Shown: positions 11,747 through 25,279 of the stretch, in pieces
Position numbering within the stretch: the stretch's first letter is position 1
Layout of the letters: every line of letters begins with the position of its first letter
Notes under the pieces: generated by a model
The model's database searches: none
Told to the model about the DNA's origin: nothing
What the model saw: only the letters and a program-made list of their open reading frames with translations
Program-made: the position numbers and the translations under genes
Assembly (NCBI GenBank): GCA_946699065.1
Contig: CAMPDV010000385.1
Span: 1-64,000 of the forward strand
Length of the DNA stretch: 64,000 bases
Direction: 5' to 3'
Source of the DNA: Loxodes magnus
Taxonomy: Eukaryota > Ciliophora > Karyorelictea > Loxodida > Loxodidae

Positions 11747-13585
11747 TCAAGTTTGAATGCTACCTTTCTCAACATTATGGATTATTGTCATACTTACGAA
11801 CTTCTATTTAAGTTAATTAGCCCATTATTTTCTTATTTACGTTCCTTTAATATTTAAATATTTAAGATTTCTATAAAAAAGGTATTCTTATCCCTCTTAA
11901 TCACAAATTGGAAAGCCTTCTTATGTAACATCCTTTGAATTATAAAGATATAAAGATTTTAAATGCTTACAGTTTGTTACCATTTATACTATATCTTTAT
12001 TATTTAGTTAAGTGTCAAAAAAAGTTAATTATTTTAATTTGTTAATTTTAACTATTTCATCTATTCAATTCTCATCTAACATTTTACATAATAGCAAGTC
12101 TAAGATTTCTAACTCCTTACAGTTTTAACTCATAGAATGTAAAGTCTTATTTTTTAGTTTTTTCATATCACTAAGAGATAATTTAGTAAGTTTCCTACAA
12201 TTCTCAAAAATATAACATAGAGTTTCATTAGTTAGTTATTAAACAGAATTAAAGGATATTTCTTTATAATTCTATCCATAATCTCCTATTTTCTTCAAAG
12301 ATGTATTAGTAAGTTTATATAATTAATTTAATTTAATAGATTTTAAATTAGGACAGTTTTACAATAAAGATATCAGGTAATTATCATTAAAATTATTGCA
12401 GGCATAAATCTCAATATGCTATAAATTATTTTACTACTTAGAAAATAATTCTTATATTGTTTCTGCTTATAAGCTTTAAAAAATTTTTAAACTACTAAGT
12501 TTAAAGTTTTTTAACTTTAATATGAATTAGTCGTAAGAAATTTTTATATAACATTAGTTAATTTTGTTTAAATTAGGACAAAAATCAATATACTTGTCCA
12601 TATCTCTATTATGGTTAATATTTATTTCTTCTAGCAAGTTTCCTTTTTATTTCAAATATTATAATAACATTTCTTGATTAATTCCTTCACTAAATATAAT
12701 TAGTTCCTTTAAATTCAATCCTTAACAATAGTCTAGTAAAAACTTTCCTGTTATTGATTCCTAATTTCTGTTTTCTATTTCTAAGGATTATAAATGAGTC
12801 AAGCTTTACAAAAAGTTTAAATTTTCTTCTTAAAGATTAAAAACAATTAAAACTAGTTTTCTTATATTTGAGCATTTTGTGATATATTCTTAAAAGGTTT
12901 TATCTAAATTAATTAGTTCAAGTAAATGAATTTCTTATACTAATTTAAATCCTTTTTGAAATAAATTTAATTTTAGTTCTAAGCATTTTTTTATTTCTTG
13001 AAAGATTTCTTCTGCTTAATTTTCTTCTTATCATTTCTAAATATCAATATATAAAATTTTAGTATCAGATTATAATATTTGTTTGAGAGTTCAGTTTATT
13101 TTATTTTAAACATAGTCTTTATTACTTGAATATTGTTTTATTTCTAACTTTTTATATTAATACTTAAACTTATTTAGAAATTTATTAACTAATTGTAATC
13201 TACAAATGTCTATATTTTTAAGGAACTAACAAATATTTTGAAGAATATAAGAATTAGAAAATAAAGTTTATTTATTACTTTTAAACTGCTTAATATGTTA
13301 TTATTCTTAAGACAGTTATTGTTCTTAGTTTAAGTGTTCATGAATTCTCTTCATTTGAAGCGTTATTTCTTAGTCTTTTTAATCTTCTATTGATTCTTTT
13401 TAATTTATTTAACTAATTTTTTATTTTTAGTCTTAAGTTAAATCCTTTTAAATTTGGGCTATTACTTAAGTTTCTTTGAGATTCTTATTAGATTCTTCTT
13501 ATTATCGATCAGAAGAGGATTAACAATTTGAACTATTTGGTGTATAGTTTTAGCTACTAGTTGATTAATCAGTCCTGCTTTGCAT
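11747..13585 (-). CDS. F-box/leucine-rich-repeat protein, tandem copy B
   Basis: Same architecture as copy A and exactly the same length (613 codons including the terminal TGA at 11747-11749). In-frame TGA codons fall at the same codons, 165 (13091-13093), 185 (13031-13033) and 507 (12065-12067). Codon 581 is GGA, so the fourth TGA of copy A is a private change there. Spacing between the checkpoint codons is identical to copy A, which argues against hidden frameshifts. The protein starts Met-Gln-Ser and is Gln/Ser-rich before the F-box-like segment. It is probably a substrate receptor of an SCF-type ligase, by family analogy only. Confidence 0.8.
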
Positions 13586-13650
13586 TTTATTATAATTTTT
13601 TATTTTATCAGACTATTTATACTTAAATTATGAATAACGGCTATATTTAT
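13586..13650 (-). promoter_or_regulatory. Conserved 5' block, LRR copy B
   Basis: Same leader and TATA-like block as upstream of copy A, with the ATTCATAATTTAAGTATAAA variant. The block is retained although the copies differ widely elsewhere. Confidence 0.5.
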
Positions 13651-13737
13651 AAATTTATATAATCATAATCATATTTTAAATAGATTTAAATAAGTATAAT
13701 AAATTGTTTAAATTATATAAATTAATAAATAAATTAT

Positions 13738-14040
13738 AGAGCACGTAGCACCCCAATGGCGTGCAGTTCTTTAATAAAGATTTTTAATGTTTAAATATCT
13801 CTTTGCTGAAGTCTTCCAAAGCGCAAACATTCCTTTGTGAATCTTGTCTTCTATAGGACCGTGATTTGAATTCTCCCTAAGAGCCGTTAATATATCTGGC
13901 ATCTTTCATCTTTAACTTTACTTGATGCTTCTTCAGTTTTTTCTTCTCTTGGTTTCTATGAGATTCTTGTTCTGTTCTCCCATAGTATTTCTTGGTACAG
14001 TAATTAAAGTAAATCTCAGTTGGAGGATTGTTTCTCCCTA
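13738..14040 (-). mobile_element. Hairpin-tailed SINE-like retroposon, unit B
   Basis: Counterpart of the element at 3476-3780, in the same position relative to the LRR gene. It has the family hairpin at 13739-13771 and the CTATAGGACCGTGAT core. It is diverged, with several small indels, and has no coding frame. Confidence 0.5.
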
Positions 14041-14139
14041 TTTAAAATTAATATATATAATAATAATAGTTTATTATATTGATTCAGCTTTGATTGCTTA
14101 TCCAAATTTTGTTCTTTATATAATAAGAAAGTAAAACTT

Positions 14140-14470
14140 CTTATCTTCAATTTCTTTTTTTTGAGTCTCTATTTAGATTTTCTACTTCTTTAAATGATTA
14201 ATTTATTTATTTAAACATTTCTAATTATACTTTAATTATTATTTTTTTATGTCTACAACTATTCAAATCAGGTTGCCCTAAAATGTATTTTCAAATTTTC
14301 ATATTGCACTATTTTAATTTCTTGCTCCAAATAGATGAAGCAAGTTTTTGCTCTATCAGTGGATTTCGACTGAAGTTAGGAATTAGAAGCTTAAAAAATG
14401 GTTCTTTCATGCTATTGTTTATATTTAAAACCTTCTAGCTAAATTGATTAGAACGTTTTGATATTGGCCT
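14140..14470 (-). pseudogene. ORF1-like remnant, unit B
   Basis: Counterpart of 3880-4230, more eroded by small deletions. It is recognised only through that similarity. The hairpin-tailed insertion seen at 4273-4585 in unit A is missing here. Confidence 0.25.
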
Positions 14471-14479
14471 GAGAGAAGA

Positions 14480-15984
14480 AAAGTTTGAATATAATATAAT
14501 AGTGAAAATAAATATGATAGTTTGAGATAATATAGGAAAATAAAAAATATAATTGTAATAATTGTAATAAAAGGAAGAATCCTTATAATAGGAAAGAATA
14601 TTTAAAAGTATCTTAAATAGATTAAACTTAATAGGAAAATCTCTTTTTTAAATGTTTATTTAAATTGAAAATAAAGTGTAGAAATATTTAAGTTTTAGTA
14701 TTTAATAATATTTATCTCTTACTCTATAGAAGCCTAATAAGTTACTTTATTATAAAAAATGAAGAGACTTTCTATTTGAAAATTGATAAAAATAGCTTTG
14801 AATCACTAAAAAATGAATAATTAAAATTTGTAAAGAACAAAATATAAGTTGACTAATTATAAAATAATATAAGCTAAATATCAATAGAAGTAATACTTTA
14901 AAAATAAGTACTTTATTATAATTATTTTTAAAAATCTTTATTTTTCTACAATAACTATTAATAAAATATTAAATAATTAAACAATAATTCCTAACTTAAT
15001 TATTATAAAAACTTTACTAACATTTTTAATAAAATCACTTAAATTTAAAAAGTAATTATAATTTACTTAAAGTACATTTAATTTACTTACCATAACTTAA
15101 GTAATTAACATATATCAATCTAAGCTAATTTTAATATTTACATTAATGCTAGATGATTCTTATAAAACATTCAGGAATACTATTTTTATAATATTATATT
15201 GAGAGTAGATAAAGTTATTTACATTTAATCTAAGTGATGCAACTATTTAAATTACTTTTTTACTAAATCCTTTTAAGTAATTTTTAGTAGTATAATTTTA
15301 ATATCTTTGTTTATTTTACATTATATTTATAAATAAAACTTAAGTAATTATTCAACATTTATTTCTTACAGTTAAAATCATAAACACAAAAGAACCTTAA
15401 TTTCTTAAAATGTAATCTTTTCTTATTGTATCTTAAAAGCTGGCTATTTAATACTACTTTTAATAAAACTATGCTTTAATAATGAGTCAAAATATTAAAA
15501 GTTTATGTTTGGAAATAGCTAAAATGGTTATATAAAATATTGATATCTCCTAATACCAAAAGTAATTAAATTTAAATATCAATTTAGATTATTTTTTTAT
15601 TTTTATATAATAGAATTAAAAAATATTTTAAAGGCTTAGAAAAAAAATATACAACTTAATCTGAACTTTCTTAAAAAACATTATGAAAATGTTTATAAAA
15701 TAAATAGCCTTTTTATAGCCTAATTATGATTTTCTTTTCTTTTAATTTAATTCTATATTATATTAAAAATGAATTGATGAATACTATGTAATAAAATGTG
15801 ATTCAGCAAATACTCTATATTATAGTAAATTCTTTGTTATTTGTTTAGAAAGAGTTTATATTCATGATTAGAGCTTAATTGCTTTTCAATTTTAGTTACT
15901 TGTCTTTTTGCATAGTTAACTTTTATAAATTATGTTATATACATGTAATTATAATTGTATTTAAACTCCTTTTTATTATATTAT
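14480..15984. other. AT-rich spacer with LINE empty site
   Basis: No gene seen. It matches 4600-5110 and then 6180-7230 of unit A. At about 14950-14990 it runs straight through the site where unit A carries the 5121-6155 LINE fragment, so it is the empty allele of that insertion. Confidence 0.55.
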
Positions 15985-16340
15985 ATACATAATTTAAATA
16001 GAGTGGAAAGCCCTCTCATTTGGATGCTGCTTGTAGGCCCAGCAAGGCAACAAAAAATGAGCACGGACGGAGGATAAATCGGAAGAAGAGAAACCAATAA
16101 CAAGAGAACTAAGATGTGACAAGTTGGAGAACTCTCAATGCCAGAAGGAAACTTTCTTCATAATGGGTCGGGAAAAGTACCCGTAATCGCATATTGCATC
16201 CTATGTTTTGCAAGGAAAAATTACAGGGACGTACTGCAGGAAGAGGAAACAAGGAAAGATAGATCTATAACATTTTTTCTCAATAAAAATAAAATTAATT
16301 TAAAGAGCTGCGCACCAATGAGAGTGCTACGCGTTCTGAA
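15985..16340 (+). mobile_element. Hairpin-tailed SINE-like retroposon, plus strand
   Basis: A GC-richer island absent from unit A at the matching position (about 7215-7230). It starts after TTTAAATAGAGTGGA and ends in the family hairpin (16304-16337: GAGCTGCGCACC ... GTGCTACGCG). A core (ATGGGTCGGGAAAAGTACCC, then GTAATCGCATATTG) matches the elements at 26535-26812 and 42180-42465, which also begin after TTTAAAT. Standard-code ATG frames through it are not supported by those relatives. Confidence 0.6.
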
Positions 16341-16379
16341 ATCGAATTTATTTATTTATTATTTATTATAATGAAATAT

Positions 16380-19300
16380 AAGTGAATATGAAAATAAATA
16401 GAGTTAAAATAACTAAGTTAATAGTTAAAAATATGATTATTTATTTTTATTAAGTTATTTTAGCTTATAAAATAATAATTAATTTATAATTAATTTCTTG
16501 TTTTAATTTTTATTCTAATTTTCTTTTCTTCTAAAACTTATTAATTTATAACTGTATTTTATAATTTAAATTTTTTAATAAATTCTATTTATTCTAATGA
16601 AGATCTAAGTAAAGCATTAAATATGATTTTATATAATTAATCTAATAAAATTATATTGTAAAACATAAATTTTAAAATTATTTTAGTTTTAAATATTTAT
16701 TAAACAAGTTTAATCTTAATTAGCTTCAAAATTCCTTCAAAAGAAAAAGCACTAAAAAAGGACTATAAATAAATATACAAATTATATATAATTTATAGCT
16801 AAATAAAATATTAAAAAATTTTGATTTAAAAAAAATAAAAATAATAAAAATATAGACATTGAATCAAAAAAACATTTTAGCAAAGCATAAGAAACTTTTA
16901 AAATTTTATGTTTAAATAGTTAAACTACTTTAAGTTATAAAAAGATAATTAAAAAATCTTATAAACTTATAATTTTATTTATTATTTGCTTTGATAAACA
17001 AAGGTGTAAATTTGAGAAATTTCTTAAATATGTAAAAATCTTATTAATTAATCACTAAAAACTTTAAAAAATTAAATATTTATTAATTAGTGCTATTCTT
17101 TGAATGTAATTAAAGCAAGCTTATCACTTATCTTTAATTTTAATAAATATATTTTTATTAGATTTTCAAATTAAAATATCCATTTTTTTAATTTTTCTTT
17201 TTTAATAAAGATTTAATAATTTTATGAGATTTTGATTAGGCTTTAATGACATTACTATCTATTAAATATATTTTAAATTTCTTAGAATTAAATGTATATT
17301 ATTTAAATTTCTTGGAGAATTCTACTTTTTTAATATTTTTAAATTTTTTAAAATAATTTCTTAAATAGATCTTTAATCTATTAATTTTTAATGTATTGGT
17401 TGTAATTGTATATGTTTTTTAATTTGAATATAATTTTATAATTTTGCATAAAAGTTTGATATTCTTACAACCTAATTTTAAAATAATAAATCTAGATTTT
17501 CTGAAAGTTAAAATATAATATTGTAATAAATGCTAAAAATAGTTATAATGTTTCTTTACTCTGCTATTTTTACAGCTTTTAACTTTTATAAAATAGTTTT
17601 ATTATTATTTTGTAATTTCTCTTTTTAGATTTATTTTAATTACTTCTTTTAGCTTATAGATATGCTTCATACCTTCTTTAAATATTTAGCATTTCTTACA
17701 TTTTTAGATGTTAATTGATAAAATAGTTAGTATTAAAGCTGATTGCTCTTAGTATAATAGATTAGTAATTTAAAAATATTGAATATTTGGCTCTTTAAGC
17801 AATGGTAGTATAAATATAAGTTAGTTAAATGTTAAATGAAAATATGATGTAAATAGTATTAAGTATAAAGATGAATATAAGTGATGATATTAATAATGGT
17901 TTAGTTAATAATTAATTAATTTGATGACATATAAAAGTATAAACTAGTTATTAAATTATTAATTTATTTATTAACTCAGATTATGCAATTTTAATGGTAT
18001 TAGTTATAATATTTTGATTAGTTTTAAACAAATCTATATTATAACTTAGTATATTTATAATTATTATAAACATTTAAAATCATTCTATTATTTTAAATCA
18101 GACTTTATTAAACTTTATATCATTCCAATTAAATCAAAATTACAATTCAAAGGCTAGTATTTAGATTTTATAACGATAAATACCTCTAATCAATATATTT
18201 AAATCAAACTATCCAAAATCTAGATATTTAAGTTTAAATTTATGCTTAAACTACTATTTTCTTTACTTTAATTGGATAAAAGATATGCAACAATATTAAA
18301 GTATAAATAAAATCAAAGTTTAAATCATTAGAAAATCATTTATATTGTAATATTCAAATATTTCATTTTACTAAATTTAAACATATTATACATATAACTA
18401 TCAATATATTTCTAAACACAACTAATCCAACCTATCAACAAATATACTGTCACTAACTTTTTCCAAATTCATATCTAAAATACAAAAAACTTAAAACCAT
18501 AATCATTTTCAAATATCATTAATTAATATGCTTTACTTCAATAACTAGGCCAAATCAAGAGGTCAAAAGTAAATCATTAAGAGAAATTTATAAAATTTTT
18601 AATTATTAACAAAGATATTTAGGCTTTTTATTTAACCTTCAGTCAATTAAGTTAATGGAAAGGAGAATAAAATCAATCAAGAACAATAAATTGTTTTTCA
18701 TATTAATAAAATAAAAAATATAAAATGTTTTATTTTGATTTATTAGAATTTTAATTAAAATGTAAATAAATTAAGTCTTATTAAATATACTAAATATATA
18801 ATAAGTGATTAATATATTAAAAATAAGATATTATATTAATTAAAGCTAATACTAACTTTATCTCTTGTTTTATAAGGAATTTTATAAAATCTACTATCTT
18901 CTTAATATTAAACCATTAAGAATAAACTTTATTTGAGATATTAAATTGTATATCATCTTACAATAAATTAATTTTTAAATAAATCAACAATAAAGATAAA
19001 AACATTTAGGATGAATGTATTTAATCAATAGTAATATGATCGTTTAATATTAGTATAAACATATAGAGACTAATAGATTAAAAATAGCATATAAAAAATG
19101 TTAATTAATTACTTTTATTATAAAATCTAAAATGTATTATGCTATAAGTTACTTCTATCATATAGGAAGTTATTTAAAATAATTAGCAAAATAAGATTAA
19201 TAAATTTTATAAATAAACAAGTTATACAAATATATATTAGTTACTATTATACAATCTTAATTTGATAAGAATTTATTTTATTTTTATTCACCATTATCAT

Positions 19301-20110
19301 CAAAAATAATTTTATATTCTATAATTGAAAGAGAAACTTTGGAATTCATTTTATATAATAAAATTAAGAGTTTATTTTTTAAGAGATGGTTATAATAAAA
19401 ACATTAGGCTAAATAATTTAATAGAAATGTATAAGATAAAAATGGTTAAAGTGATTTTATAAGATTATTGATAAGGTTGGTCTTTATAATTTTTTATAAT
19501 TCTTAAAATTTAATTATTATTATAGTATTTAATAAATCTATTAGAATACAAACTAGAAAATAGCTAATTTAAACTAATTATATGTTACCGATCAAAGTAT
19601 CAATGAAGTTCTTTATTTTTGTAAAAAGTGAAACTTTAATTTATTTAAGATATTTCTTATTTAAGTATAGCTTATATGATAACTACATAAGAATTTTAGA
19701 CCAAATTAAAATAATAGCTTAGTTTTATATTATAATAAGAGATATTTTAATTTAAACTTAATATTTTAGCATAATTATAACATCCTTTTAAATTATTTAT
19801 GCACCTAAACTTGTCATTTATTGTTTCTAAACTATTCTTTTCTTATCAATTCTCTATTGAACTTCATTATTATATACTCTAGCTGTTTTCCTTTTTATCT
19901 TTTTCAAGCTTAAGTTCAATAATTTAAAGATTATCAACTAAATAATATATAAAATAATGCTTTAATATCAAAAGCTAAATATTTTATTTATTATTATGCT
20001 TTACAATTCATATTTCAATAGTTATTTATTTATATATAACAACTGAAGCATTATTTATTATAACTTTATTCTGCTTATTACGAGCAAAGTTATGTAAAGA
20101 TTATATTTTA
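16380..20110. other. AT-rich spacer of unit B-C with gene 2 remnant
   Basis: Diverged counterpart of 7240-11640. Near 18410-18700 a decayed copy of the small plus-strand gene 2 remains. The central IRQLK segment is deleted, and a one-base deletion is present near the SITxxxQ motif. The hairpin insertion of unit A (8900-9295) is absent near 18010-18035. Nothing else coding was recognised. Confidence 0.45.
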
Positions 20111-20202
20111 TAATGCAATATAAAAAGTATCTTAATAAGCTATTTTAAGTAATTTTATTTATTAAAATATAAAATTAAATATTTATTGTTCTTTACTTTC
20201 TT

Positions 20203-22032
20203 TCAAGTTTGAATGCTATCTTCCTCAATATTATAGTAAATTGTCATCCTTACAAACTTCTATTTAACTTTATTAGCCCATTATTCACTTATTGACGTTC
20301 CTCTAATATTTAAATATTTAAGATTTCTTCAAAAAGGATATTCTTATCCCTCTTAATCACAAAGTGGAAAACCTTCCTATGTAACATCTTTTGAATCGCA
20401 AATATTTAAAATTTTTAATTGTTTACAGTTAGTTACTATTTATACTAAATCTTTGTTACTTAGTTCAATGTAATAAAAATCTAATTATTTTAATTTGTTA
20501 ATTTTAACTATTTCATCTATTCAATTCTCATCTAACATTTTACATAATGCCAAGTCTAAGATTTCTAACTCCTTACAGTTTTAACTCAAAGATTATAAAG
20601 TCTTATTTTTCATTTTTTTCATACCCCGAAGAGATAATTTAGTTGGTTTTCTACAATTCTCAAAAATATAACATAGATTTTTATTAGAAAGTTATCTAAC
20701 AGAATTAAAGGATATTTCTTTATAATTTTATCCATAATCTCCTATTTTCTTCAAAGATGTATTAGTAAGTTCTTATAATGAAGTCAATATAATAGATTCT
20801 AAACTAGGACAGTTTTACAATAAAGATATCAGTTGATTATCATTAAAATTATAGCAATCAAAAATCTCAATATGTTATAATTTATTATGCTACTTAGAAA
20901 ATAATTCTTATATTGTTTACATTTATAAGTTTCGATAAATTGCTAAATAGCTAAGGTTAAAGTTTTTTAACTTCAATATGAATTAGTCGTAAGGGCTTTC
21001 TAATTGATAAGAGTCAATTTTATTTAAATTAGGACAAAAATCAATATACTTGTCAATATTCTCATAAAAGTTAATGTTTATTTCTTCTAATAAGCTTCCT
21101 TTTTATTTCAAGTACTATACTAAAATTTCTTGATTAATTTCTTCACTAAATATAATTAGTTCCTTTAAATTTAGCCCTAAACAGTAGTCTAGTAAAAACT
21201 TTCCTGTTATCTATTTTTTATTTATGTCTTAGACTTCTAAGGATTATAAATGAGTCAAGTTTTACAAAAAATTTAAATTTTCTTCTTAAAGATTGAAAAT
21301 ACTTAAAACTAATTTTTTTAGATTTGAGCATTTTGATATATATTCTTGAAAGGTTTTATGTAAACTATTTAGTTCAAGTAAATGAATTTCTTATACTAAT
21401 TTAAATCCTTTTTGAAATAAATTTAATTTTAGTTCTAAACATTTTTTTATTTATTGAAAGATTTCTTTTGCTTAATTTTCTTATTATCATTTCTAAGTAT
21501 CAATATACAGAATTTTAGTATCAGATTATAAAATTTATTTGAGAGTTCAGTTTATTTTATTTTAAACGTATTCTTTATTACTTGAATATTATTTTATTTC
21601 TAATTTTTTATATTAATATTTAAACTTATTTAGAAATTAATTAACCTATAATAGTCTACTTATGTCTCTATTTTTAAGGAACTAACAAATATTTTGAAGA
21701 ATATAAGAATTAGAAAATAAAGTTTATTTACTACTTTTAAACTGCTTGGCACTTTATTATTCTTAAGACAGTTCTTCTTCTTAGTTTAAGTGTTCATGAA
21801 ATCTCTTAATTGGAAGCGTTATTTCTTATTCTTACTACTTTTATATTGATATTGTTTAATTTATCAAATTGTGTTTTTGGTTTTAATCTTATGCTAAATA
21901 GTTTTGGATTTGGGCTGCTACTTAAGTTTCTTTGATAATAGATGTTTATTATTATCGATTATAAGAGGACTATTAATTTGGGTTATCTAATGTTTAGTTT
22001 TAGTTATTAGTTGATTTACTCCCACTTTACAT
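20203..22032 (-). CDS. F-box/leucine-rich-repeat protein, tandem copy C
   Basis: A 610-codon frame ending at TGA 20203-20205. It is three codons shorter than copy A, and the nine missing bases lie upstream of the first checkpoint; one 3-base loss is visible just after the start, near 22020. The conserved TGA codons fall at 162 (21547-21549), 182 (21487-21489) and 504 (20521-20523), shifted by exactly three codons. Synonymous differences from copy A are visible across the first TGA region, for example ATT-TTA against ATT-CTG for Ile-Leu. This supports coding through the TGA codons rather than an intron. Function as for the other copies. Confidence 0.8.
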
Positions 22033-22093
22033 TTTATTATAATTTTATTTTATCAGACTATTTATACTTAATTTATGAATAACGGCTATAAAT
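22033..22093 (-). promoter_or_regulatory. Conserved 5' block, LRR copy C
   Basis: Same TATA-like leader as upstream of the other copies. A retroposon inserted only about 25 bases further upstream (target duplication starting at 22103), which leaves the block itself intact. Confidence 0.5.
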
Positions 22094-22117
22094 TAAATTT
22101 ATATAATCATAATCATA

Positions 22118-23000
22118 AAATATTAAAAAAATGAAGCCTGGCTTTTTTACCAAATAAAATTAGAAAGGTAAAAATTAATAAGAATATGAAGAGAAAAAGT
22201 AGAAACAATCAAAACCTAGGAAGATAATGTCCACACCTCCAAAGCAATAAGAAACTCCAGTTGACTAAGATCTTTAAGAAATTAATCTTAGTAAGGATCG
22301 AAATAGCATTGAATAACTTCAGAATTAGTAAAAATTTTGCTTAATGAGGTTAAAAAGCTTAAGGAGTAAAATTAAATATTGATAGAGAATATTGAAAACG
22401 TAAAAGATAGATTAATTAAATAAGAAAGAGAAATGGATGCCTATTGAAATATTCAAACTGACTGCTCTTAGTAAATATAGTAAATGAAATTAGACTCATA
22501 ATCATAATTAATTAAATAAACAGAACGTGCATAATAACCAGAACCAATTGCAATATTGGGGCAAAATCAAATTTAAGAATAATTTTAAAACAACTAGCAA
22601 GATTGTCAAATGGAAATTGAAAAAAGATCAAAAATTTATCAGAATACAATGAAGAGTAGAAAGTGCTATTACTGCAAGAAAAAGGACACTAATAAAAATA
22701 GTGCAGAAATTTTTATGTATTCAAGAATGAATTTAATTAGAGAGTTAAGAGACTGACAGAAAGAATTCATATTACTGAGAGAGGATCTATTTATCAAATT
22801 AAAGAGACAAGCGCCAAAAGAATAGTAGCAAGGTAGATGGATGAAAGATGGAGAGAGAAGAGAAATATAAGATTTAAGACAAGAAAAAATAGAAATGAAA
22901 CAATAAACTTTTCTTTTTATTCACCAGACTATTCTGGTTGGAAAGAGGAGAATTGATGAAAATCCAAGAAGACCTCTAAACAATTTTATCTATTATTATT
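22118..23000 (+). mobile_element. ORF1-only LINE-derived retroposon
   Basis: Flanked by the 15-bp direct repeat ATAATCATAATCATA at 22103-22117 and 23001-23015. Other LRR units have a single uninterrupted copy. It encodes, with TAA/TAG as Gln, an ORF1-like protein starting MSTPPKQQ at about 22229. It continues after a frame change into a coiled coil (LLNEVKKLKEQNQILIENIE) and a degraded knuckle with KCYYC near 22660. No reverse transcriptase follows: the element ends in a short ATT-repeat tail directly before the target duplication. Several frame breaks make it non-functional. Confidence 0.65.
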
Positions 23001-23229
23001 ATAATCATAATCATATTTTAAATAGACTTAAATGAGTATAATAAACTTTTTAAATGATTTACTAAAATTTAGCTAATTAAAAATAAAAGTACTTATTAAA
23101 AGTTACCATACTTATTCTTTAAATTTAACTAAATATTCATGTTATTTTAATTAAATAAAGCTAAATTAAGTGTTTAATTTAAAGAGTTAATCATTAAATC
23201 CTCTTAAACTTTAGTTAATGTTCTCTTGA

Positions 23230-24420
23230 ACTAAAGGTGACTTAGAACTTCATTAGTCCACCCTCTTTGTCTTTAATTAGACCTTTAAAATTGAGTTTAT
23301 GATTGAAAAAATTAGAATAAATCGCTGATTTTGTTATTGAAAGACTTTTTTATTTCAATTTCCTGTACGATTTGGCCTATCTGAAATAATTTCTTGAAAA
23401 TAGTATTTTTATTTTTTATTAAATTTTATAAACATTTTTATAGTGATGATACTTCTAGCACATATAACATCTCTTTTTTTCTTTGAGGAGTAACTTATGC
23501 ATGTTCACTTTGTTTAACTTCCATGGGAACACTTCCCTTTAGTCGGTTCTTTTTGTTTTAATAATTCCTTTTTGTAGTGTTTGCTTAACTTAAAGTTCTT
23601 TTATTTAATATTGAAATTAAGAAATTTGAAATTAATTAATTTGAAGTTCTACATTAAATTTTTTATCAATCTTCTCCAATTTACTTACTTTTTACGATTA
23701 AATCTTATTAAATGTTTCTTCTATGGATGGAAATTATAGTTTAGCTATTAATCAACTTCCCCAACATATTTTATAGTTTTTCTATCCTTGATCTTTGCTT
23801 TTTAATTCATATTTTATGTTAGATTATCGTTGCTGTACTGAATATGTATTTTTTGAGATTATTTTTCTTAAACTTACTAAGGCATTTTTTCGATTAGATT
23901 AATTTTTTCTTCTTGCTTTTTAATGAACAAGTCAAAAGAGTATTATTTCTAAGGTATAGTTTTTAAGGATATTTTATCTATTAATAACTATTTTGATATT
24001 CTTTAATAAAATTATTTCTATTATTTATTTTTAATAAATTTATTAGATTATGAAATGTGAAATGTCTAGAGAAGCTAACAATTATTGTATAGTATTATTT
24101 ATTTTATTTATATTTTTATATTAATTACCTTAAGATTTATATTATTTACTTATAATTGTATTCATTAACTATAGTGCTTCCTTTAATAGATTCATTACTG
24201 TATATAAGTTTAATGTTTTCTTCAAATCTTTAAATTTCAGTCTTCGTCTTGATTTCTTTCCTTTAAGGCATATCTAATAGTGCTAATTTAACCCTTTTAT
24301 ACTGAGATTTTGTTTCGGTTAAGTTCACTGTTTAGCATTTATTCGTTCCTTCTTTATTGTGTAAATGTTATTCTTGTAAAATTTCATTCCTTTTATAAAT
24401 TTTCTTTCTGTATAATATAT
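23230..24420 (-). pseudogene. ORF1-like remnant, minus strand
   Basis: The minus strand carries coiled-coil-like text (RFEENIKLIYSNESIKG near 24180). Further on is a degraded CCHC pattern, CYMCQKYHHYKNV near 23420-23470, in which the last Cys position is Tyr, as a TGT to TAT change would produce. Frames change several times. This suggests another old ORF1 piece, upstream of the hairpin-tailed element or nested with it. Boundaries are uncertain. Confidence 0.3.
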
Positions 24421-24431
24421 AAATATTATTA

Positions 24432-24830
24432 TAGAGCGTGTAGAACCTCGTTGGCGTGCAGCTTTTTCAATATTAATATTTAGTATTAAAAAAGATGTTC
24501 TCATACTTCTTATCATCCTTCTTACCATCCAATGAGTCACTTCAACTTCTCCAAATGGGGAATCTGCTAGCTAAAGATTATCTTCGAATCTTGAATCAAA
24601 TGCTTCAGTCCTCTTGAATAAAATCCATATAAGAATTAGTAATCAGGTCATTTATAGGCCCGTCAATCAAACGTTCATGCTGCAAGTGAGAAGTTTCGGG
24701 CAAGTTAAACTTGTCTCTTCCGAGCTTGTCTATCCTTCCCCGTGATGGCATCTAGACTCTCAATACAGTATTTAATACATCAAACTACCTACTAGTTCTC
24801 CTTACCACAGCCGACATCCATTTTAATAAT
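24432..24830 (-). mobile_element. Hairpin-tailed SINE-like retroposon
   Basis: An island ending on the minus strand with the family hairpin (24433-24465). The GGGCCTATAAATGACC core resembles the GGCCCTATAAGAAAC core of the 4273-4585 element. The 5' part (minus strand) starts near GGATGTCGGCTGTGG. No relative of the whole element is present in the window, and no coding frame is convincing. Confidence 0.45.
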
Positions 24831-25279
24831 ATATAATATACCCTTTTTAGTGCAATATAAATTACAAAACAATTGTCATAACTTTAAATATTTTTGCTAT
24901 TATTTTCTTTTAAATATCTGCAGTATCTTACAGCATTAGCAATTCTTCTGCAATATTATCATTATTTTTTTCTTACATAAAGAAAATTTTTAGACTGCTC
25001 TTTAGGTTCTACATAATTAGGATTGCATATATAAATAAATATTTTCCGTCAACTATGAGAATTAGATTATATTTTTTTTAATCTAAGTGCTCGACTCTCA
25101 TATTTATTCAAAACCTTTTTTATATTTTCTCATTCTTAAGTGCTAGAAATCTGCTATGCATGCTTTTTCTTCGTGTTCTTGTTCTTTTCTTAAGAGTTTA
25201 AATAGGCTAAAAAACAGAGAATTTATGAATTGATCCTCCTTTAAAATGTTTAAATAATCAAGGTATTTTTAAATCCGAG

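Noticed and set aside
16138-16371. Standard-code ORF in the plus-strand SINE-like element
   Set aside because: Relatives at 26.5 and 42.2 kb do not preserve the frame, and the ORF runs through the 3' hairpin.
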